A stretch of 64,000 nucleotides of DNA, from the NCBI GenBank assembly GCA_035266845.1, contig DATFMP010000037.1:53870-117869 (forward strand). The letters run 5' to 3'. The stretch is from DATFMP01 sp035266845. Its GTDB lineage: Bacteria > SAR324 > JACQKK01. Both the position numbers and the translations under genes were made by a program. Below, piece after piece: positions 32,221-41,472 of this stretch (its first letter is position 1; the number at the start of each line of letters is the position of its first letter). Under the pieces are notes generated by a model, which ran no database searches, was not told the DNA's origin, and saw only the letters and a program-made list of their open reading frames with translations.

Positions 32221-33213
32221 ATGCCTGGAACCACTTTTATTCTTGGCGCTGGATTCTCGGTCCCTGCAGGGTTGCCCGCCGGGAGCGAACTATTCTCGAG
32301 CCATTCTCTCGTCCAGGTCTCGCGAGGCCAAAAGAAACGAATTGATTGCGTTTTACAAGCCTACGGTCGTTGGAAGAAGGAATTCCCAAATGGGACGACC
32401 GAAGAGTACTTAACGCACTTGTATCAAAATCAACGCTCTTTCGCAGAAGCCCCTTGGCCTTGGGCGGTTGAACTCGTAGCGTGTGCGCTTGCCTCCCCCC
32501 ATACTCCGCTGTCATCGCAGAATCGAAATCCACGCTATTCGAACTGAATCAGTCGACCGTCTCATATTTGGTTCCACACCAGATTTTGGGAAGCAATTTG
32601 GAGTGCACGAGCCCCATTTTCTATCATAACGACAAACTATGACATCCTGATCGAACGCTCCATTAGGCACAGGCAGATGAAACGGCATCCTCTACCAGGA
32701 TTTCATTACGGAGGATTTGCACGGCCGCAAATACTGCGAGGCGCAGCACAGCCGTTCTCCAAATTCCAATCAGAAAAATTCATCTCGACTACAGGTCTTT
32801 CACCCCTACTCAAGCTGCATGGCTCCCTGAATTGGTCTATTTCCGATGATACAATTGAGATGTACCAAGACCTGCGTCCGGTGTGGCGGCACGGAGGGGC
32901 GGCGGCTATTGTTCCTCCCACTACGGAAAGGAGCGCTCCTGATTGGATTCGGCCGGTTTGGCAAGTGGCCGAGATTGAACTTCGCGAAGCAGACACCTGG
33001 ATAGTATGTGGATACTCGCTACCTGATTATGATATTCAAGTGCGGACATTGTTGCAAAGACCTGCGGAGACCCGACCTATCCGAATAATACTTTGCGACC
33101 CAATTAGTGATCAACTGGCGCACAAATACAAGGAAGTCGCCCCAAACTCCACAATTTGCCCCCTACCCGGATTACCGGACTGCATCGACAAAATAGGTCA
33201 ACTTCTAGAGTGA
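32221..33213 (+). pseudogene. SIR2-family (SIR2_2-like) protein interrupted by one in-frame TGA
   Basis: Read in one frame the stretch encodes about 330 residues of a SIR2-like protein, broken only by TGA at 32545-32547. Before the stop is the Rossmann motif FILGAGFSVPAGLP; after it, in the same frame, come TTNYDILIE, KLHGSLNWS and WIVCGYSLPDYD, the NAD-binding and catalytic Asn/His motifs of SIR2_2 proteins. Such domains occur as NADases in anti-phage systems. The gene is clearly AT-richer than its neighbours, suggesting recent transfer. It starts 32 bases after the XRE stop. Without readthrough it yields a 108-residue fragment; the second part has an ATG at 32677. It could be a young pseudogene or a sequencing error. 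Confidence 0.72.
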
Positions 33214-33256
33214 CACGCGGGGGTATGATCTGTGTATTCACCGGCCTTAGTCCCGC

Positions 33257-34162
33257 CTAGCCCCGCTTGCGCCCCAGCGCCTCCAGTTCTTCCAGCGTGC
33301 GTGGCCAGTCGTCGTGCAGCAGGCGCGAGAGGGCGCGGTCCGCCAGCACCTTGCCGCCGGTCTGGCACTTCGCGCAGTAGTTGAACTCGCTGTTCGCCAG
33401 CACCACGCGCTGCACGGGCGCCCCGCAGTCCGGGCAGGGCTGGCCATAGCGCCCGTGCACGGCCATCGCCTCGCGGAAGGCCGTCACCTTCTCCGGGAAG
33501 CCATCGCCCACCTCGGCCCGCAGGCGGTCGATCCAGTCCCGCAGCGTCTCCTGTACGGCCGTGTGCAGCCGCGCCAGCTCGGCGTCGTCCAGTTGCGTGG
33601 TGTGCTTGAAGGGGGAGAGTCGCGCCCGGTGCAGAATCTCGTCCGAGTAGGCATTGCCGATGCCGCTGAACAGATGCGGATCGGTGAGCGCGCGCTTGAC
33701 CGTGTGGTTCTCCGCGCACAGGGCCGCGGCGAATGCCTCGCGGCTGGCCTGCAGCACCTCCAGGCCGCCGGGGTCGTGCTCCGCCAGGGCGGCCTCGCCC
33801 GCCAGGATGTGCAGGGAGGCGCGGCGCTTGCTGCCGGCCTCGGTAAGGATCAGCGTGCCCGGGGGAAAGTCGAACGCGGCCAGCCCGATGCGGCCCGGCA
33901 CCTTGGCCCCGAGTTCCCGCCAGCGCAGGCGGCCCGCGATCATCAGGTGCAGCACCAGGAAGCGCTCGCCCTCCAGCGCGATCACGATGCGCTTGCCCAG
34001 CCGGCGCAACCCCACCACCCGCGCGCCCTCCACCTCCCGCGGCGAGGGCGAGACGGAGCGCAGCAGGAAGGGACTGGAGAGGCGGATCTTCTGCAGGGGC
34101 TGGCCCACAATGCGTGGCGCGAGGGCCTCCAGGTACACGACAACGTCGGGCAGCTCGGGCAT
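33257..34162 (-). CDS. mutM: Formamidopyrimidine-DNA glycosylase family protein (Fpg/Nei)
   Basis: The 301-residue protein begins MPELPDVVVY: Pro2 is the catalytic amine and Glu3 the acid of Fpg/Nei glycosylases, which remove oxidised bases such as 8-oxoguanine and nick the abasic site. The helix-two-turn-helix region (FSGIGNAYSDEILHRARLSP) and a C-terminal zinc finger (CPDCG ... CAKC) are intact. MPELPDV instead of the usual MPELPEV, and the longer second block, mark a divergent subgroup, so base preference is not certain. I placed the start at the ATG that leaves Pro2 exposed. It is transcribed after moaA with about 200 bases between them. Confidence 0.88.
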   Translation of the reverse strand: MPELPDVVVYLEALAPRIVGQPLQKIRLSSPFLLRSVSPSPREVEGARVVGLRRLGKRIVIALEGERFLVLHLMIAGRLRWRELGAKVPGRIGLAAFDFPPGTLILTEAGSKRRASLHILAGEAALAEHDPGGLEVLQASREAFAAALCAENHTVKRALTDPHLFSGIGNAYSDEILHRARLSPFKHTTQLDDAELARLHTAVQETLRDWIDRLRAEVGDGFPEKVTAFREAMAVHGRYGQPCPDCGAPVQRVVLANSEFNYCAKCQTGGKVLADRALSRLLHDDWPRTLEELEALGRKRG

Positions 34163-34210
34163 GGGCTCTCGGGAGGGCAAGTTCAGGAAGCGTTGCCGGA
34201 TCGGCCGCTG

Positions 34211-34257
34211 TCAGGGGCTCCACCCCTGACCACCCCGCCAAGGGCCGGGGCCCTTGG
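34211..34257. repeat. Pair of GC-rich palindromes between moaA and the Fpg gene
   Basis: TCAGGGG/CCCCTGA (34211-34229, 5-base loop) and CCAAGGG/CCCTTGG (34238-34257, 6-base loop) stand in series. The same style of paired short palindromes occurs at 4412-4512 and 58579-58623, so they look like members of a dispersed intergenic repeat. They may also act as terminators. Confidence 0.5.
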
Positions 34258-34362
34258 AACCCATCTTCGCGCCAGCGGCTGGCTTGCCAGCCTCTACCGC
34301 CCGTACAGGGGGGGCGGGGGAACGAGTTCCCCCGATGGTAGTTGCCCGCTCTCGCCGGCCAC

Positions 34363-35373
34363 CTACCCGCCGATCTGGTACATCTCGATCTTGCGGCGCG
34401 GCCGCATGGGGGTATTCTCCGTGCGCTCCTCGGAGTAGCGGTCCTTGCGGCGCCCCCAGGTATCCACGATCAGGCCCAGCAACTCCTCGTCCGAGGCTCC
34501 GGCGCGCATGGGATCGCGCAGGTTACGGCCGCCCGCGGCAAAGAGGCAGGTCACGAGGCGGCCGTCGGTGGTCAGCCGGCCGCGGCTGCAATCCCCGCAG
34601 AAGGGCTGCGTGATGGAAGAGATGACGCCGATCTCGCCTTGCCCGTCGCGGTAGCGGTAGCGCTCGGCCACCTCGCCGCGGTAGTTGGCCTCCACGGGCT
34701 CCACGGGCCAGCGCTTGTGGATCTCCGCGATCACCTCGGCCGAGGGAATCACCTCGTCCAGGCGCCAGCCGTTCTTGTTGCCGACGTCCATATACTCGAT
34801 GAAGCGCACGATCACGCCCGTGCCCCGGAAGCGCTCGGCCAATTGCACGATGGCCTCGTAGTTCTCCGTGCGCTTGAGCACGGCGTTCACCTTCACGGGG
34901 GTCAGGCCCGCCGCCGCGGCCGCCTCGATGCCCTCCAACACGCGCTGGGCGCCGAAGCCGCGGCCGTTCATGCGCCCGAACACGGCATCGTCCAGCGCAT
35001 CCAGGCTCACGGTGACGCGCGACAGCCCGGCCTGCTTCAGCGCCGCGGCCTGCTGGGCCAGGAACCAGCCGTTGGTGGTCAGGGTGAGATCGTCCAACCC
35101 GGGCACGGCGGCCAGCTCGGAGATGAGCACGGTGAGGTCCTTGCGGATCAGCGGCTCCCCGCCGGTGATCCGCACCTTCTGCACGCCGGCCCGCGCGAAT
35201 AGCTGTGTGAGCCGCGTGACCTCCTCGAAGGTAAGGATCTCCGCCTTGGGCGAGAACTCGTAGTCCTCCCCGTACACCTCGATGGGCATGCAGTACGGAC
35301 AGCGGAAGTTGCACTTGTCCGTGACCGAGATGCGCAGGTCGCGCAGCGGTCGGTTGAGCTGATCCCTCACCAT
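34363..35373 (-). CDS. moaA: GTP 3',8-cyclase, molybdenum cofactor biosynthesis
   Basis: MoaA is a radical SAM enzyme that rearranges GTP to 3',8-cyclo-7,8-dihydro-GTP, the first molybdopterin step. The 336-residue protein has the N-terminal cluster motif CNFRCPYC (Cys21, 25, 28), the SAM-binding TGGEPLIR, the second [4Fe-4S] motif in CGDCSRGRL...TCL, and the conserved C-terminal Gly-Gly. The start at 35373 gives MVRDQLNRPLRDLRISVT, the standard N-terminus. No moaC, moaD or moaE lies nearby. It is divergent from the giant signalling gene; the 408 bases between (35374-35781) show no gene and no promoter I can defend. Confidence 0.95.
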   Translation of the reverse strand: MVRDQLNRPLRDLRISVTDKCNFRCPYCMPIEVYGEDYEFSPKAEILTFEEVTRLTQLFARAGVQKVRITGGEPLIRKDLTVLISELAAVPGLDDLTLTTNGWFLAQQAAALKQAGLSRVTVSLDALDDAVFGRMNGRGFGAQRVLEGIEAAAAAGLTPVKVNAVLKRTENYEAIVQLAERFRGTGVIVRFIEYMDVGNKNGWRLDEVIPSAEVIAEIHKRWPVEPVEANYRGEVAERYRYRDGQGEIGVISSITQPFCGDCSRGRLTTDGRLVTCLFAAGGRNLRDPMRAGASDEELLGLIVDTWGRRKDRYSEERTENTPMRPRRKIEMYQIGG

Positions 35374-35781
35374 GGCCTGTCCCGTCCTCGCGCCGGTACG
35401 CAGCGGCTGCCTCGCGGCGGTGCCACGCTCGCCGAAAACGCGCTGTGATGGGGAAAGGATGTCGCGGACGGCTCCGCATCGGGGGCCGTGGCTGCGTCGC
35501 TCCTTTCCACCGGGAGGCTGCGGCGTTTCCACCGCAACCCTATCGTCCGCCCCTCCCTAGCCGCGAAGGTTCGCACGGCCTTAGCAGAGGGCGGATCGGA
35601 GCGCAGGTCCCGCCGCAAGACCGGCGGGCCGCTGCCGGAAACCAGTCTACGGCGCCGCGCCGCGCGGTGCAAGCGGGGCCGTGCGGCGCGATTGTCAGCA
35701 CCGGCGGTGTCTGGTAAACATTTGGACAGCGAGGGCCCTCGCGAATGCACGGACGCATTCCGCCCTCCCCCCAAGCCATGG

Positions 35782-38700
35782 ATGGCCATGCTGGGTACGA
35801 CGCTCCACCACCGCTTCCGCCTGGAGCAGGTGCTGCACCGGGCGCCCACCGGGCCCCTCTATCTCGCCACCGACGAACGCTCCGGTGAGATGCTGGCGGT
35901 CAAGCTGTTCCCGTCCGCCGCGGACTTCGCGGGCGAGGACGGCCTGCGCTACCGCCGGGCCATGCAGCGGCTGGCCGGCCTGACGCATCCGCACCTGCTC
36001 GTACCCCGCCACACGGGCCAGGCAGAGGGCGTCGCCTTCCAGGTGCTGCCGTACTATCCCTCGGACGATCTGGACGCGGTGCTGGCCGATGGCCCGCTGC
36101 CACCGGCGCAGGGCGCGGCCCTGCTGCGGCAGGCGGCCGAGGCGTTGGCCGCCCTGCACGGCGCGGGGTTGCTGCACGACAACCTCAAGCCCTCCAACGT
36201 GTTGCTCTCGCGGGTGGATGACGAGCTGCAGGCAGTGCTCTGCGATCCGCTGCGCTCCCTGCTATTCGATGCGGCCCCGGATGCGGAGGCCGCGGCCTAT
36301 CTCGCGCCGGAGCAGGTGCCCTGGTTGGAGGGGTGCGTCGACGCCCGCAGCGATCTGTACGCACTGGGGGCCGTTGCCTTCCGCGCGCTGACCGGTGCCC
36401 CGCCCTATGCTGCCGCGACCGCGCAGGAAGTGTTGCGCCAGCACGTGGTGGCGCGGGTGCCCGATGCCCACCAGCGCAACCCGAACATTCCCCTGCGCCT
36501 AGCCGCCATCCTGGCCCGGTTGCTGGCCAAGCACCCCCGCGACCGTTACCAGAGCGCCGCCGGTCTGCTGGCCGACCTGGAGCGCTGGGACGCCCCGGGT
36601 GCCGATGTCCTGGGCCAGACGGAGCGCCGCGATCCGCTGGACCCCGCGCAACGCCCGTTCGGTCGGGATGCCGCCCGCGAAGCGCTGCTCACCGCGCTGG
36701 CTCGCGCCGGTGGCGGCGAAGGCGCACTGGTGTGGCTGAGCGGCGAGGCAGGCAGCGGACGGCGCACGCTGCTGCGCGATCTGCAGGCGCACCTGGAGGC
36801 GGCCCAGGCGCTGGTGCTGCGAGCCTCCGCGCCTCCGCGCGAGTGGTGCGCGCCCTTCCAGTTGCCGGTGGACCTGTTGGGCGCCTTGCTGGCGCGTTGG
36901 GAGGTGCTTCCGGACCTGCGCCGACGCGACACGCTGCACCGGCTGCACAGTGCCCTTGGGGAGAACGCGGCGGTGCTCACCGGCCTGGTTCCGGCGCTGC
37001 GCATGCTGCTGCCGCAGGATCAGGATGCCACGCCCCTGCCGCTGGGCCGCGAGCGCCTGCGCACCCTGCATGTGCTGTGCGAGGCCCTGCTGGCCCTGGC
37101 CGATCCGCGCTATCCGCTGGTGCTGTGGCTGGAGGAGGTCCAGGCGGCTGACCCGGACTCGCAGGAGTGGCTGGCCCTGCTGGCGCGCCGGTTGGGCACC
37201 GCGCCCGTGCTGGTGGTGGCCACCACGACGCCGGAGGCCGGCGCAGCGCGGATGCCGGGGTCGTCGCCCGAGGCAGCGGGGAGCCGGCCCGGCCTGCAGC
37301 ACGTGGAACTGCACCCGCTCGGCGAGGAGCCTGTTGCGGCGTGGCTGGCCGATGCGCTGGGCGTTGCCGACCCTACCGCCATCGGCGCGGACCTGCCCGC
37401 TCGGCTGGCGCGCTGGCTGCTGGAGCGTTCGGGGGGGCGGCCCCTGGCGCTGCGCCTGGCGCTGCGGCTGCTTATGGCCAAGGGCCTGCTGCGGCCGGAG
37501 GGCTCCGGCCCCGGCTGGATGTGCGACTGGGAGGCGCTGGCGCGGGCCTCCTGGCCGGAATCGCTGGCGGCGCTGGTGCAGCACCGTCTGGAACTGCTGT
37601 CCGACGAGGTGTTGCCCGTACTGCAGGCGGTGGCGGCCGCCCCCGCAGGCTGTAGCTTCGCCCGCCTGAGTGCCCTGCTGGAGCACCTGCCGCCGCTCGT
37701 GCTGCTGGAGCAGGTGGAGGCGGCCATCGCCGAGGGCGTGCTGGTGCGCGAGGGGGCGCTGCTGCGCTTCACGCACGGTCTGCTGCGCGAGGCCGTCTGG
37801 CGCGGCTGCCCGCCCCACCTGCAGGAGAGCTACCACCAAGTGCTGGGTGCGTCGCTGGAGGCGCAGTCCGCGCTGTCGCCGCTGCAGCGCCATCACCACA
37901 CGGCCCTGCACTTCCGTCACGGTGGCGAGGACGCACGCTACCTGGAGCACGGCTGCCGGCTCGTGGCCGAGGCCGCCCGTCAGCAGGCCCTGCGCGGGCT
38001 CGTGCAGTGGGCCGATCAGCTCCAGCCGCTGCTGCGCGGCGATGCACGGCTAGCCGATCTGCTCATCGCCAGCGGCACGGCGCAGGCGCAGCTCGGTCAC
38101 CCGGAGCAGGCGCTGTCCCTGCTGGAGGCTGCGCGGGCGCTGGGTCTGGGCGCGGAGGCGGAACTGGACGCCATCGCTTACAGCGCCTGGGCGGAGCGCG
38201 TGCGCGGCCGGACGGAGGCCGCCCTGGCCTGGGTGGAGCAGGGCCTGGCCCGCGCCGGCGAGAGCCTGCCCGCGAACCCCGTGGGCACGGCGCTGGCCCG
38301 CCTCAGCGGCGCCGCGATCCGGCGCTACGAGGGCCTGCGCAACGCCGCGCTGGGCGAGCCTCCGCAGCTCCTCACGCCATGGGAACGGCGCATCGCGGAG
38401 TTGCTGGCGCTGGCGTCATCTCTGCTGGCGTCCACGCACCCCTTCCGTGCGGCATTGGCGGACGAGCGCATCCTGCGGCTGGCCGGCGGACGGGCCCCGT
38501 CGCCACAGCTCGTGGCGGCGCTGGTGCGGCTGGGCGAGGCCGAGGGCGACCCGGACGGCGAGCCCTTCACGCAGGCCCGCGCCATCCTGGAACGCCACGG
38601 CTTTGCGCACGCGCAGGCCGCCTTTCACGCCGCGCTGGGCCGCTGCCGGCTCGCCTGTGGCCGCTGGCGGGCCGCCGGGGAATCGCTGCAAGCGGCGCAG

Positions 38701-41436
38701 GAGGGCTTCCGGCAGGTGGGTGCCCTGCCGGACGAGGCCGAGACCCTGTTGGCGCGGGTGGAGCTTGCACGACTGCAGGGGCCGCTGCCGCGCCTGCGAC
38801 AGGCAGTGGGTACGCTTCAGGCGTTGGTGCCCGTGCTGGCGGACCCCGCCCAGGAGGCGGCGGCTGTCGGTTGGAGCGCCTACGCGACTGCGCTGGCCGG
38901 CGAGTTGGCCCCGGCTGCCGCGGCCGAGACCTTGCGCCAGGCTGGGCAACGCCTGGGAGCCGCCGAGCGGGGCGCGGCGGCGCGGCATCTGCTGGCGTTG
39001 GCCGCCGAACTGGCGCTGGCGGCGGACGACCTGGGCGAGTTCCTGGGTGTCGTGAGAGGTGAGGCCGCGCTGCCCGAGGCCCCGGAGGCCTACGGCAGCC
39101 TGCTGCTGCAGGCCGTGCAGGCCGAGGGACACCTTGTGCAGGCCGGCCTGCTGCCCGACGAAGCGGAGCACCACCTGCAGCAGGCACGCGCCCTGCTGCG
39201 TGCCCTGCACGATGCCCCCGGCCAGAGCGCCATGCTGCGGGCCGATCTGGCGCGCGTGGAGGTGCTGGAGCGTTTCCTGGTGTCCGACGATACGGCCGCC
39301 ATGCGCCTGGCGGAGGTGGCCGTCGCCGCGCTGGACGGCGAGGGCGCGCAACTGGCGGCGGCTGTGCTGCGGCTTCGGGTGGCCGAGGGCCTCAAGTCCG
39401 GCGGCCACAGCGACTGGTTGCACTGGGGCGGCGAGGCCCTGACGGCCTTCGATGTGCTTCAGGTGCCGCTCTATCTCCAGGCCACCCGGCGGCTGCTGGA
39501 ACTGGAGGCGCCGCCCGCCGATGCAGTTCCGGGCGGCGCTGCGACGCCGCTGGCCCCGGCGGGCGCCGTTGGACTGTTGCCGCTGCTGGAGCGCTTGGCG
39601 GGCCAGGGCGCGCAGGCGCCGGCCGTGCTGGAGGAGGCGATGTTGGCGGCCTTCGTGCGGGCCGCCGAGGCTGAATACGCCGCGTGGTTCGCCCCGGATA
39701 GCGACGGCCAGCTCGCGTATCGCCGCGGCTATCCGGAGCCCCTGCTGGCACCGGAGCAGCTCAACCAGTGGCTGGCGGACTCGGTGTGGAAGCAGGGCCG
39801 ACCGGACATGCTGGAGCACTACCGGCCGGCGCGGTCCGGCGCCGCGCCCGACCAGCCGCTGCCGGAAGCGCAGTCCCTGCTGGGCGTACCGCTGGGCGCC
39901 GGTGCGGGGCGGCTCGGCGTGGTGCTGCTGGGCAGCGCCGCCAGCCGGCTCGTCTTCGACCGTGCGCACGCCGCGGCCCTGGCCCCGCTGGGTCGCGAGG
40001 CAGGCGCCCTGCTGGAGCTCAACGCGCGCCTGCTGGCCGCCGACGGCGAGACCGGGCAGCACGTCGCGGAAGGCGAGGGGCGCGCGCACCTGCTGCACTG
40101 GGCGGCCGACGCGGCCGAGGCGGAGCGTCTGGACGCGCTGCTGGCGGCCTACTGTACGGAGATCGCCGAGCCGCAGGGCTGCAGCGGTGCGCTGCTGCTC
40201 CTGCGCGGTGCAGACGCGCTGCACTTGGCCGCTACCCATGGTGCCGTGCCCGATGTCGTGGCGCTGGCGGGGCTTTTTCCGCTGGCTCTGGAGCAGGGGC
40301 AGGCGGAGGCCGCGCTGGCGCGGCAGGCACCCCTGGCCGGCACGGCGCTGGATGCCCCTCCGGCCAGCCCCGCCGAGCAGGCGCTGCTCTCCGCCCTGGG
40401 CGGCGGAACCGCGCTGTGGCTGCCCCTGCTGCGGCAGGGCGAGGCTTTCGGGATGCTGCTGCTGGTCGGCGACCGGGTGGGGTTGCAGGGGGCTGGCACG
40501 CTGGGACGCACCTTCGGCGAGCCGCTGCGCCTGCTGGCACCGGCGATCCATGGCGCCTGGCGGGCCGAAGCGGCTCGCGCTGAGCTGGCCGCCACCACCG
40601 AGCGTGCGGAGGCGCTGCAGCGCGAGGCGCGGCTGTACCGTCGACTGGCGCCGCCGGGCCTGCCCGTTCGGGCGGAGGATCTGGAGCCGGCACTGCGCGA
40701 GGGCCTTGAGCGCACACTGCCCGTGCTGGTGGGCGAGGTGCCCGGACTGGGGCAGCAGCCGGCCCGGGGCGGCGACGGGCCGATGCCCGCCCTGCGGCAC
40801 TACTTCGAACGCGTGCAGCACGGGCTGGCTCTGCACGAGGGCATCCTGGCGCGCGTGAGCCTGCCGCAGTGGGTCGCCACGTATCCGGCCAGCGTGGATG
40901 GTGCGCTGTGGGGCGCGCAGACGCTCTATCAGCTCCTGCTGGAACTGCGGGACGAGGCCACGGCTCTGGGTATTGGGCTGCCGCCCACGGGCCTGGGTCT
41001 GCACGTGGGCAAGGTGCTGTGGGGCGCGCTGCCGGCGGGCGAGGCCCTCACGCCGGTGCTGGCCGGCGAGGCGATCCGCTGCGCAGGACGGCTGGCTGCG
41101 ATGAGCATCTCGCTGCGCTGCGGCATCCTGGTCAGTCAGCACACGGTGCAGGCGCTGGGCGATCCAAGCCGCTTCGACCTGCGGCCGCTGGGCAAGCTGC
41201 GGCCCGTGCCGGGCGAGCCGCGGCTGGATGTCTTCGAGCTGTATTCCGTGCGGGAGCCGGAGGTGGTGGCGCCTATGCGCAGCCTGCAGCCGGTGTGGGA
41301 CGAAGCGCTGCGGGAGTTTCAGCTTGGCCGCTGGCGAAGTGCCGCCGGGGGCTTCCACCGTTATGCGCAGCGGCTGCCGCTGGACCGCCCGGCGCGCTTC
41401 TTCCTGCGCCAGTGCCGCCAACGCGCGCAGGGTTGA
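35782..41436 (+). CDS. Giant multidomain signalling protein: pseudokinase, AAA-like ATPase, repeats, two GAF-like domains, cyclase-like C-terminus
   Basis: Of 1,884 residues, the first 265 are a Ser/Thr-kinase fold: Lys41 (LAVKLF), APEQ, DLYALG. The catalytic HRD reads His132-Asp133-Asn134, the DFG reads DPL (155-157) and the Gly-loop is absent, so it is probably a pseudokinase. Next is an ATPase like those of PknK-type kinases, with Walker A GEAGSGRRT (321-329, Lys to Arg) and Walker B LWLEEVQ. A long helical, TPR-like middle leads to two GAF-like domains (about 1280-1650). The end holds the second half of a class III cyclase fold (GLGLHVGKVLWGAL ... GILVSQHTVQAL) without the metal-binding Asp motifs. 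It is probably a cytoplasmic sensor/scaffold. Start is ATG 35782 or 35788; neither has a good ribosome site. Confidence 0.82.
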   Translation: MAMLGTTLHHRFRLEQVLHRAPTGPLYLATDERSGEMLAVKLFPSAADFAGEDGLRYRRAMQRLAGLTHPHLLVPRHTGQAEGVAFQVLPYYPSDDLDAVLADGPLPPAQGAALLRQAAEALAALHGAGLLHDNLKPSNVLLSRVDDELQAVLCDPLRSLLFDAAPDAEAAAYLAPEQVPWLEGCVDARSDLYALGAVAFRALTGAPPYAAATAQEVLRQHVVARVPDAHQRNPNIPLRLAAILARLLAKHPRDRYQSAAGLLADLERWDAPGADVLGQTERRDPLDPAQRPFGRDAAREALLTALARAGGGEGALVWLSGEAGSGRRTLLRDLQAHLEAAQALVLRASAPPREWCAPFQLPVDLLGALLARWEVLPDLRRRDTLHRLHSALGENAAVLTGLVPALRMLLPQDQDATPLPLGRERLRTLHVLCEALLALADPRYPLVLWLEEVQAADPDSQEWLALLARRLGTAPVLVVATTTPEAGAARMPGSSPEAAGSRPGLQHVELHPLGEEPVAAWLADALGVADPTAIGADLPARLARWLLERSGGRPLALRLALRLLMAKGLLRPEGSGPGWMCDWEALARASWPESLAALVQHRLELLSDEVLPVLQAVAAAPAGCSFARLSALLEHLPPLVLLEQVEAAIAEGVLVREGALLRFTHGLLREAVWRGCPPHLQESYHQVLGASLEAQSALSPLQRHHHTALHFRHGGEDARYLEHGCRLVAEAARQQALRGLVQWADQLQPLLRGDARLADLLIASGTAQAQLGHPEQALSLLEAARALGLGAEAELDAIAYSAWAERVRGRTEAALAWVEQGLARAGESLPANPVGTALARLSGAAIRRYEGLRNAALGEPPQLLTPWERRIAELLALASSLLASTHPFRAALADERILRLAGGRAPSPQLVAALVRLGEAEGDPDGEPFTQARAILERHGFAHAQAAFHAALGRCRLACGRWRAAGESLQAAQEGFRQVGALPDEAETLLARVELARLQGPLPRLRQAVGTLQALVPVLADPAQEAAAVGWSAYATALAGELAPAAAAETLRQAGQRLGAAERGAAARHLLALAAELALAADDLGEFLGVVRGEAALPEAPEAYGSLLLQAVQAEGHLVQAGLLPDEAEHHLQQARALLRALHDAPGQSAMLRADLARVEVLERFLVSDDTAAMRLAEVAVAALDGEGAQLAAAVLRLRVAEGLKSGGHSDWLHWGGEALTAFDVLQVPLYLQATRRLLELEAPPADAVPGGAATPLAPAGAVGLLPLLERLAGQGAQAPAVLEEAMLAAFVRAAEAEYAAWFAPDSDGQLAYRRGYPEPLLAPEQLNQWLADSVWKQGRPDMLEHYRPARSGAAPDQPLPEAQSLLGVPLGAGAGRLGVVLLGSAASRLVFDRAHAAALAPLGREAGALLELNARLLAADGETGQHVAEGEGRAHLLHWAADAAEAERLDALLAAYCTEIAEPQGCSGALLLLRGADALHLAATHGAVPDVVALAGLFPLALEQGQAEAALARQAPLAGTALDAPPASPAEQALLSALGGGTALWLPLLRQGEAFGMLLLVGDRVGLQGAGTLGRTFGEPLRLLAPAIHGAWRAEAARAELAATTERAEALQREARLYRRLAPPGLPVRAEDLEPALREGLERTLPVLVGEVPGLGQQPARGGDGPMPALRHYFERVQHGLALHEGILARVSLPQWVATYPASVDGALWGAQTLYQLLLELRDEATALGIGLPPTGLGLHVGKVLWGALPAGEALTPVLAGEAIRCAGRLAAMSISLRCGILVSQHTVQALGDPSRFDLRPLGKLRPVPGEPRLDVFELYSVREPEVVAPMRSLQPVWDEALREFQLGRWRSAAGGFHRYAQRLPLDRPARFFLRQCRQRAQG

Positions 41437-41472
41437 GGCGGGATCGCCGCACCCTTCCGACGGCATCGCGAT

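Noticed and set aside
32221..33213. Active SIR2-based anti-phage system
   Set aside because: The gene has an in-frame stop, and no partner gene (for example helicase, HerA or Argonaute) lies beside it.
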